Assembly: GCA_006503475.1 (NCBI GenBank)
Contig: RSEH01000008.1
Span: forward strand, 1 to 64,000
Length of the DNA stretch: 64,000 nucleotides
Source of the DNA: Stentor roeselii
Taxonomy: Eukaryota; Ciliophora; Heterotrichea; Heterotrichida; Stentoridae
Reading direction: 5' to 3'
The position numbers and the translations under genes were made by a program. Below, in pieces: positions 28,594-37,000 of this stretch; positions within the stretch are counted from its first letter, which is position 1; every line of letters starts with the position of its first letter. Under the pieces are notes generated by a model. That model was not told where the DNA came from and did no database searches. It saw only the letters and a program-made list of their open reading frames with translations.

Positions 28594-31500
28594 ATGGTAC
28601 TAGAGGTAGAGTTTTTGAAGCCTAGATCTCAGTTCACAAGACTCGACAACTGGCCATTCATCCTGTTTCACGTTCTGTGGATTTCTTACTATTGGGTAAG
28701 TCCAACTTAGGCTGATCACTACGACTGGAAGTTTTTATTACTAAGTGTTTTGATGCTTCTTTTTCAATCTTTCCTCTTTTTATCAACTCAATGGTACCCA
28801 GAGATGAACAGCAAAGTTGCCTTTGCAAGTTCTTCAATGTCCTCAGCGACTCACATCCTAGTAAAGCCTCATCAAAAGAAATACTCGCATCGTCCCTTTT
28901 CAATAGTTCCAGTTCGTCGAACTCCTAAAATCGAATTCGATTATCTCCACAAGCGATACACAGAAGACTCCGGCTTCTCGAAAGTCACTTACCCAATAAA
29001 CCTCTCTTTCTCAGAGTACCTTCAAAGCCGAGGCCATTCAGAAGACTCTCTCAAGCTCTGTAAAAAAAAATACGAAGGAAACTTGATGGACTTGCCAATT
29101 CCGACTTTTTCTGATTTGATGAAAGAACATGTCGTTGCACCGTTTTTTGTATTTCAGCTTTTTTGTGTCTTGCTGTGGATGATGGATGAGTACTGGCAAC
29201 TTTCCATGTACACACTTGCCATGCTTATTGTATTTGAAAGCACCGTTGTTATGCAGAGGATCGCCAATTGGAAGAGAATCAAGAATATGAGGAAACCTTC
29301 TCAGAAGGTTAGTGTTTTGAGATGTGAGAAAATTGTTGAAATTTCTTCTGATTTATTGCTTCCTGGAGATATTTTGGTTTTTTCGAAAGGACAGCAAAAA
29401 ATTACTGTTCCTTGTGATGGACTTATTGTTGATGGAAATTGTACTGTTGATGAATCGATTTTAACTGGAGAAGCTATTCCTCAGCTCAAGGAGGATATTA
29501 GGAATAAGGAGGGGGAGCTGGATTTGAAGAGGGATAAAGCATCTTGTTTGATGGGTGGGACTACTGTTTTGACTAATACTGCTATGAAGTGTTATGTTTT
29601 GAGAACTGGGTGGGATACCACTCAGGGTAAGTTGATGAGGAAGATATTATATTCTGATCGAGTTACTCTTGATAGTAAAGAAGCATTTGCATTTATTGGA
29701 ATTTTATTGTGTTTTGCACTTGCAGCTACTTCTTACGTTGTGTATTACAGCTACTCTAATGAAAATAAAGATAAATATAAACTTTTACTCAAGTGCATTA
29801 TAATCATCACCTCAGTTGTACCACCGGAGTTGCCAATTGAACTTGCCTTGGCTGTAAACAGTTCAATTTTGTGTCTTCAGCAAAAAAGTATATTCTGCAC
29901 TGAACCATATCGACTGCCTCTAACAGGAAAAGCCACAATCTGCTGCTTTGACAAAACAGGCACTCTAACCGACCAAAACTTCGAAGTGAAAGGAATATGC
30001 ACAGATAAAGATCCAGTCCGAATCCCTACAAATCAGCTTGCCTGCACAGTAATAGCAGGTTGTCACACATTAGCAAAGGTCGAAAACGATTTAATCGGAG
30101 ACCCAGTCGAAAAAGTTTCATTCCAAGCAATCGAAGGAACCCTTTCAGAAGACTTCTCATCATTCCCAGGTACCCGTTTAAAAGTCTTATCACGATTCGC
30201 CTTCAATTCAACCCTGAAACGAATGTCAGCTGCAGTAAAAATAGAAAAAACAGGTCAAATCCTAGCAGTTTGCAAAGGTGCTCCAGAGTATCTCGAGCCT
30301 CTTCTTTCAAAAGTCCCTGATTACTACCAAAAGCAGTTAAACAAGTTAACATCTGAAGGTTTCCGAGTCCTGACACTAGCCTATAAAGAAATGCACGGCT
30401 CCGCCGTGCATGAAAGATCAGAACTCGAGCAAAATCTTCAATTTGTTGCTTTTCTTGTATTGAAAAGTCCTTTGAAGCCTCATACTGAAAAAGTGATCCA
30501 AGAGATAAAGAATAGTTCTCATCAGGTTGTGATGATAACAGGCGATAATGTCTTTACAGCGGCACAGGTTGCACTTGATCTGCACTTCGCTGAAGAGGCT
30601 TTATTTGTTGACTACTCAACTGGAAAGCTCAGGACTTTAAACGCTTTAGGACAGGCTGAACCTGCGAAGGCTTCTTCAGCTTTATGCGTGACAGGTGACC
30701 AGTTGAATGGAATTCTTTCTGAACCTGAATTTTTTAATTGTAAAGTCTTCGCAAGGGTGTCGCCAAGTCAAAAAGAGATGATCATCGCAAAGCTGAATGA
30801 AAGACATATAACAATAATGTGTGGTGATGGCACTAACGACGTAGGGGCATTAAAAAAAGCGCATTCAGGTATATCCTTAATAAACAAAGCAATAACCCAG
30901 GTAAAAACAGGGCAAAACCCTTTAACAGAACAACAACTCGAATTAGGAGACGCGTCAATGGCAGCTCATTTCACCTCAAAAGTATCAACAATAAAAGCAG
31001 TAAAACATCTGATCCAGCAAGGACGTTGCACCCTGGTAACAACTTACCAAATGTATCGAATCCTTGCCTTAAACTGCCTGTTCAGTGCCTACAACCTCTC
31101 AGTCATGTACCTCGACGGGATCAAGTTCGGAGACACTCAAGCAACAGTCTCAGCTTTCGCAGTTTCAGGAATTTTTTTCTTTGTATCTCGATCGAAACCA
31201 ATGAATAAGTTGAGCAAGTTCCATCCTCCTACTTCAGTCTTTGAAGCTCATATCATTGTTTCTGTATTTTCTCAGTTTTTAGTGCAAATTGCAGGACTTC
31301 TGGGTGTTAATTTCGTGTGTAAACTTTATTCTGATGATGTGCTGCCTGTTGACCAGGAGTTTAAACCTTGTTTACTTAACAGTTGTCTTTATTTATATAC
31401 CAGTTGGATTGGCTTTGTTAACTTTTTGGTTAATTATCAGGGAGAACCTTTCATGAAACCTATTCAAGACAATCAGGGACTTTTGAAATGTTTGAAGATT

Positions 31501-31695
31501 TTCATGGGGTTGACTTTGACGACTTTGATGGAAATCACTCCTTTCGGTGAAATGATTGAAATTGTTCCTTTTCCAGGGGTTCAGGTAAGGTTTATGTAGT
31601 TCAAGACGGTTATGATTAGTATTTTTTTGATGGAGTGGCTGGCTTGTGCTGGGATTGAGAATGTTTGCAGGTTTTGGAAGTATGGAAAAGTATAG
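28594..31695 (+). CDS. ATP13A1: P5A-type ATPase, ER transmembrane-helix dislocase (3 exons)
   Basis: Introns at 28696-28710 and 31585-31599 give a protein of 1023 residues. The P5A signature PPELPIELALAVNSS identifies the Spf1/ATP13A1 subclass, which extracts mis-inserted helices from the ER membrane using ATP. The phosphorylated aspartate is D448 in FDKTGTLT. The hinge GDGTNDVGALK is present, and the actuator loop reads LTGEAIPQ, with Ala where most P-type ATPases have Ser after TGE. Two hydrophobic hairpins precede the catalytic core, as in P5A pumps. It is about 180 residues shorter than yeast or human relatives. The first exon supplies the true ATG and first membrane helix; the third adds the last helix. 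Confidence 0.93.
28696..28710 (+). other. 15-nt intron 1 of the P5A-ATPase
   Basis: The sequence is gtaagtccaacttag, phase 0, with A at position 10. Removal joins the ATG-bearing 34-codon exon to the main frame. Confidence 0.88.
31585..31599 (+). other. 15-nt intron 2 of the P5A-ATPase
   Basis: The sequence is gtaaggtttatgtag, phase 0, with A at position 10. Without removal the protein would lose its last 31 residues, which form a hydrophobic helix. Confidence 0.88.
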
Positions 31696-31749
31696 ATGGA
31701 GTAATTTAAGTAGATTCAAGGACTTTCAATGTTTTAAGGTTATAATTAT

Positions 31750-32784
31750 ATGGCTTTAAACCCTCCACTTCTACCTAATCGACACCCTGCACCTGTCCAG
31801 GGAGAGTACCTTGTACTTGATCGCAAAGATATCGAAGTTGAAGTTGTCCTCGATAACAAACAGAAGTTTAAAGGAAAAGGGAAATTGTATCTCACTACTC
31901 TTAGGATGGTATTTGTTAACAGCAAAAATGAAACTATGACTAGCTTTGATGTCCCGATCGATCTTATGTCTAATGAAAAATTCAATCAGCCGATATTTGG
32001 AGCTAATTATATATCTGGACGTGTTCTTCCTCTTTATGATTTGTTGCCTTGCCCGGCTACTTTCAAGTTCTGGTTCATGTCAGGAGGAACAGGAACATTC
32101 CTGCCGATGTTCTACAACATTACAGAACAAATCAGAAAAAGAAGACGAAATAACTCATATGGACCAGACCCTCGTTTTGTGGAATGCGTGGCGAATGGAA
32201 ATTTAAGAAATGTTGCATATGTTGACCCGAACGACCCAAGCGTGATATTCGTGCAACAACCTGCATCAAACGTGCAACAATCATACAACGTGAATTATTA
32301 CTTTCCCCAGCCAGGCGCCGTTCACCCTCCATCATCAATGAACAGTGGAGGACATTCCAGCAATGCCGAGCATGAAGTAAGAGGATACCAGGCGGCTCCA
32401 GTGTATAACCCTGGAGGAGTAAATGAATCAGCGCCTTCTCATAACCAGCCTAGAGGGTATCAAGCGGCACCTGTTTATAACCCGCCTGGAGGGTATCAAG
32501 CGGCACCTGTTTATAATCCAGGAAACGCTTATCAAGCCGCTCCTGTTTATTATCCTGAGAACTCTTATCAACCTGCTCCAGTTTATAATGCACCAGGAGC
32601 TTATCAAGCTCCTCCTGGTTATCAGCCTCCTCCTGGATATCAACCTGCTCCTGGATATCAGCCTCCTCCTGGTTATCAGCCTCATGGATCAGCTCCGCAG
32701 ATGTCCTACCCTCCTATTCGACAACCTGCACCTGATTCACAGCCACCTGGTTATAGTCCACCAGCTAATTACGCAAATCATTAA
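31750..32784 (+). CDS. WBP2: WBP2-like GRAM-domain protein with Pro/Tyr repeats
   Basis: This 344-residue protein starts with a GRAM/PH-like domain (about residues 18-130). It contains GKGKLYLTTLRMVFVNSK and the block NQPIFGANYISGRVLP, which closely follows WBP2 (QPVFGANYIKGTV). The C-terminal half is a Pro/Tyr/Gly/Gln-rich low-complexity tail with repeats of GYQAAPVYNP and GYQPPP. In animals such tails offer PPxY ligands to WW-domain proteins such as YAP and Nedd4-type ligases. Here most units read APVYNP or PPGYQP rather than strict PPxY, so binding is uncertain. Confidence 0.85.
   Translation: MALNPPLLPNRHPAPVQGEYLVLDRKDIEVEVVLDNKQKFKGKGKLYLTTLRMVFVNSKNETMTSFDVPIDLMSNEKFNQPIFGANYISGRVLPLYDLLPCPATFKFWFMSGGTGTFLPMFYNITEQIRKRRRNNSYGPDPRFVECVANGNLRNVAYVDPNDPSVIFVQQPASNVQQSYNVNYYFPQPGAVHPPSSMNSGGHSSNAEHEVRGYQAAPVYNPGGVNESAPSHNQPRGYQAAPVYNPPGGYQAAPVYNPGNAYQAAPVYYPENSYQPAPVYNAPGAYQAPPGYQPPPGYQPAPGYQPPPGYQPHGSAPQMSYPPIRQPAPDSQPPGYSPPANYANH
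32386..32700 (+). repeat. Degenerate 30-36-bp tandem repeat in the WBP2-like tail
   Basis: About ten imperfect copies encode GYQAAPVYNP-type units that pass into shorter GYQPPP units. The repeat stays in frame and varies at synonymous positions. Confidence 0.8.
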
Positions 32785-32806
32785 TGATAAGCAATAGATA
32801 GTAAAA

Positions 32807-33604
32807 ATGAGTTCTTTTGATCAAGTACTTCCAGGACTTTTTATAGGATCTTACGAAAATGCTTGTGACTTGGAGCTGATCAACAATGCAGGAATAACTC
32901 ACATTGTAACAGTCGCTTCTGATTTAAGTCCTCATTTCCCAGAAAAGTTAAAATACCTTATTATTAGTGCCCTTGATAATGACAGTGAAAATTTGTTTGA
33001 TTCTTTCAACAGTTCCTATGAGTTTATCCAAGACGCACTTGAAAGTCAAGGCAAGGTTCTAGTTCATTGTTTATATGGAATTTCTAGGAGTTCAACCATC
33101 GTGATTTCTTATTTAATGAAGAAAAACAATTGGAAGTATCAAGAAGCTCTGAATGCACTGCGTTCATGTCATCCTGAATCAAACCCGAATTCCAATTTCA
33201 CAACTCAACTTCTAAAGCTCGAATCCTTCCTAGTAATTCAGACATAGTTCGGTACTTCTCTTCCCTATCTCTGCAAGACCTGCCGTAGTGAACTTTTTAC
33301 TAAATCTGACCTAGTAGAGCATTCATCAACAACATCTAAAAAATTCAATAAAAACCGTGGATTAAATCCATCAGACTGCAAATCTTTATTCATTTCAAAG
33401 CAAGACTGGATGGGTCCCTGCAGCGAGACAAGTGGAAGACTCGACTGCCTGTACTGTCTAAGTAAATTAGGCGACTACAACTGGGCAGGTCGTCAATGTT
33501 CCTGTGGAAAGTTCGTGACTCCAGCTTTTCAGATCCGTTTATCCTCGATTGACTCTCAAGCGGTATTTGAAAGTTACGTGTCAAGGCCGAAGGTTTGGAA
33601 GTAG
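32807..33604 (+). CDS. DUSP12: Dual-specificity phosphatase DUSP12/YVH1 (2 exons)
   Basis: A 15-nt intron (33233-33247) joins two exons into 260 residues. The N-terminal phosphatase domain has the active-site loop HCLYGISRSS with nucleophile C88 and a preceding acidic loop ALDNDSENLF. The C-terminal half is the zinc-binding domain that defines YVH1/DUSP12, with CKTCR, LDCLYCLSKLGDYNWAG, QCSCGKF and TPAFQI. YVH1 releases Mrt4 during 60S ribosome maturation, largely through this zinc domain. Without the intron the gene would appear as a bare phosphatase followed by an orphan zinc-finger frame. It starts 22 bp after the WBP2-like gene and ends 16 bp before the next gene. Confidence 0.93.
33233..33247 (+). 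other. 15-nt intron of DUSP12
   Basis: The sequence is gtaattcagacatag, phase 0, with A at position 10. It separates the phosphatase and zinc-binding domains. Confidence 0.9.
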
Positions 33605-33620
33605 TCTAAATGGCATATAA

Positions 33621-34067
33621 ATGACAGATAACTTCTACTTGTTCAAGAGGGTCTTTCAAGTAGGCAACTTAAAACACGTTTATGAGCCAGGTGATCGAAC
33701 TCCTTACCCGATAATCATGGAAAATCCCAGTTTCAGAGACGTTCTTTACAACATGGAACTACCTGAATGGGTCCCACTTCTTGTCAGCATCCCAGTCGGC
33801 TCCATTGTCGGATACAAGATGACATTCAAACTCACCTCTTTTCCTCTAAGTCGCAGAAGAGGCTTCGGAGGAGTTCTTTCTATTTTCATGATGACTGGAT
33901 TTTACTTGGGAATTAAAGGCTCTTACTACAAACTAGTCGGCTTCGAAAACAACGGACTCAGGTGGAGCAGAAGTGAACAACGGGTGAAAAAATACGACTT
34001 CACAAGTGACTTTCATGGTTTTTGGGAAGATATGGTCCGAAGCGAGACTTGGGATAGAAATAGTTAA
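33621..34067 (+). CDS. Small membrane protein, possibly complex I NDUFC2-like
   Basis: This 148-residue protein has two hydrophobic segments (about residues 50-70 and 83-100) separated by a basic RRRGFGG loop, then a charged, Trp-rich tail. The second segment and tail (FYLGIKGSYYKLVGF, then a basic stretch and WEDM) recall NDUFC2, a two-helix accessory subunit of mitochondrial complex I. The similarity is weak and rests on layout and a few residues. The start codon lies in a TATAAATG context. The downstream Cav-channel ATG is only 19 bp beyond the stop. Confidence 0.7.
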   Translation: MTDNFYLFKRVFQVGNLKHVYEPGDRTPYPIIMENPSFRDVLYNMELPEWVPLLVSIPVGSIVGYKMTFKLTSFPLSRRRGFGGVLSIFMMTGFYLGIKGSYYKLVGFENNGLRWSRSEQRVKKYDFTSDFHGFWEDMVRSETWDRNS

Positions 34068-34086
34068 CTTAGCATCCATTACACTA

Positions 34087-37000
34087 ATGAAAAAATCTTT
34101 CAATTTCTCAGAAGAGGATAAAAAAGAATCTTCCAGACTTCTCATTGAAACTAACCTCGATAAAATCTACGATTTCAGTCCTTATATCAGTGAAAGTCCC
34201 ATGCTTGAAGAGTCGAAAACTTTCACTCAAGACATGTTCAAAAAAGCGACACGACTTCAAAATTCCTTTCAAAGCATGAACAAGTCTGCCCGTTTAACTT
34301 CTTTAAGAAGACCGTCCCGTTCTTTAACTGGAGGAAAGATGAACGAATTAGAAATCCTAAAGAACTACATCTCAGCTAGACTCAATCGAAAAATCGAAAC
34401 TGTTGATCACTTGTCTGATAATTTTCCTTGCCTAGAGCTAAGAAAAGCCCTTTTGCGGATTCATTACTCAATAAGTGAGATATGTTTGAGATTATTAAAC
34501 ACGACGTTATTCGAAGTGCTGTTGATTTTAGTGATTCTTTTAAATACGGTTTTTCTTGGAATTGAAGATCGCAACGGGAACCTTCCTAAGAATCTTTCAC
34601 CTGCTGAGGACTTTTTCCTGTTTTTTTACACGATTGAATGCGCTGTGAAGATCTACGCTTATGGACTCCTCAGGGGCAAGTCCGCCTATCTCCGTGACTA
34701 TTGGAACATCTTGGACTTCGTCATCGTCGTCGCTGGCTGGGCCGACCGTGAGGCAGGTTCAGGTTTAAACCTTTCAGCGATGAGGACTTTACGACTTTTG
34801 CGACCTCTTCGAAGTATTTCTTCGATTTCTGGAATGCGGGTGCTTTTTTTATCACTTTTCAAGTCTATTGGTCCTTTGCTCTCTGCACTTGTTGTACTTT
34901 TTTTCTTTACTTTCATGTTTGCTATTGCTGCTTTGCAACTTTGGAATGGGTCTTTGAGGTTTAAATGTATGGACTTGGAAACAGGAGTTTATTCTAGTTC
35001 TAGAAATCTTTGTGGAAGTGAAGTGTGTGAAGAGGGTTTTTCTTGTGTTAGTGCTTTGGATAATCCGAATTTTGGAACGACTCATTTTGATAATATTTTT
35101 ATTTCTTTGATTATGATTTTTCAAGTTATTACTTTGGAAGGGTGGACTCAGATATTGTTGTTTACTCAGCAGGCTTTTAGTATTTACTCGATTTTTTTTT
35201 ATGTTCCACTGGTTTTTGTTGGAGCTACTCTTATTTTGAACTTGACTTTGGCTATTATCACTTCTTCGTTCTTTGAAGCTATGCAGAATGTCAGGGAGAG
35301 TAATAGTCAGAAGGAGTTTACTAAGTTTAATGTCACGGGGTTTGATGGAATTGAAGAAAAAGTGCAGAGTCTTAGGAGTAATCCACCTTTTGAAAGTGTT
35401 TATCAAAGTGATCCATTACCTAGCTCAAGAGATGAAAGTTTCATAAACAGACGTTCAGAAAACAGTGAAAGAATGGCAAGAATGACATTTCCAGATCGAC
35501 TGGTTGAAGAAATTCCAGTTTCTCAGCGATCAAGTCTTCCACTTTCTCTATACCAAAGAGTAACCAAAAGCAACAATAGCCAATACGACAAAGATTCTAA
35601 TTTATACTCATGGATGTTGATGTTAAAGCGAATAAAAAGCATTTTAATCCTAAAGCGAGAAATCACATCAATAGACAAAGAATCAATTTCCAATCATTTA
35701 GAGTTCCAGCTTGAAATCAACAAGTATCAATCAACAGATTCTGAATCATCTTCCGATGTTTTGCCATTTTTTGAGAAAAACATAGAAAAACTTGGATATA
35801 GTTTTACATTTGTCCCTCCTGAACACGAAGAAGTAAACTTATCGAAATATGAAGATCTTGGCGGAATAAGAAACATCAGGAAATTTATCATGAACTTCAA
35901 AGGATCTCAAGGGTTTTTCGTAGTCTGTCCCTGCGTGCGAGATGAAATTTTAGCCTTGGAGTACTCATCAAGTGTTTTTAAAACGATTTTTGGAAGCTAC
36001 TCAGGTGAAGATGTAAACAGCTCAGTAAAGCACGACCAAATGATTTCTAATCTAAACTCGATGTATTTTCGAAGATGGAGTAGTGGATTTAAAGGAAAAT
36101 GGGAAAAAATTCAATTTCCTTTAAAAACCTTTATGAAAAGTAAACAAATGACAAGTTTTATGATAATCCTCGTTCTTTTCAACACAGCCTGCCTCGCTTC
36201 TGACCATTACGGGATCTCTGAGCAACATTCAAATTTTTTAAAGATCACGAATAATGTCTTGACGTACATCTTTGCTTTTGAAATTTTTTTTAGAATTTTA
36301 GGACAAGGTTTGATTTTCTTTTGTAGAGACCTTATTAACTACTTCGACCTAGTCGTTGTTATTCTCAGCATCATTGAGTTAACTGTCTTCAGCAACACGA
36401 CTTCAGCGATTTCAGCCTTTCGAGCCATTCGAGTGTTTCGAGCTTTCCGAGTTTTACGAGCTGCTCGAATTTTAAGGTACTTGGAAAGCATGGGTGAGAT
36501 ACTCAAGGCAATAAGCAAATCACTCTCAAATTTTTTTTATCTTTTTTTGCTACTTTTGCTGTTTTTAGTGATTTTTGCTTTGCTTGGACGTCAACTTTTC
36601 GCTGGAAGGTTTGACTTCCCTGAAGGGCTTCCCAGAGGAAATTTCGACACTTTTCATTGGGCTTTTGTAACGACTTTTATTTTGCTTTCGACTGAGAACT
36701 GGAATGATATTTTGACTTCTAGCATGAGAAGCGACCTTGGACCTCCAAGTTCTTTGTTTTTGATTTTTTGGATTATTTTAGGAAATTTTGTGCTTTTGAA
36801 CCTTTTTCTTGCGATTTTACTTGAAAGTTTTACTAGTGATCTTTATGAGAGTTATTTGAATGAGGAAGATGATTTGAAAAGAGAAAGTGTGATTTTGAAG
36901 GTTATTAATGGGAAGACTAGGAAAAAATTGCAGGTTTTAAGTGAGTATCATGAAAGTGAATCTGATAGTGAAAGAGAAGCTACTGAGATGTTTGAGGAAA

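Noticed and set aside
33410-33604. An independent 64-codon zinc-finger gene.
   Set aside because: It is the C-terminal zinc domain of DUSP12, joined by a 15-nt intron.
34006-34086. A Cav channel start inside the preceding gene.
   Set aside because: The 27 extra residues are the shifted frame of the upstream coding region; the ATG at 34087 follows its stop and opens channel-like sequence.
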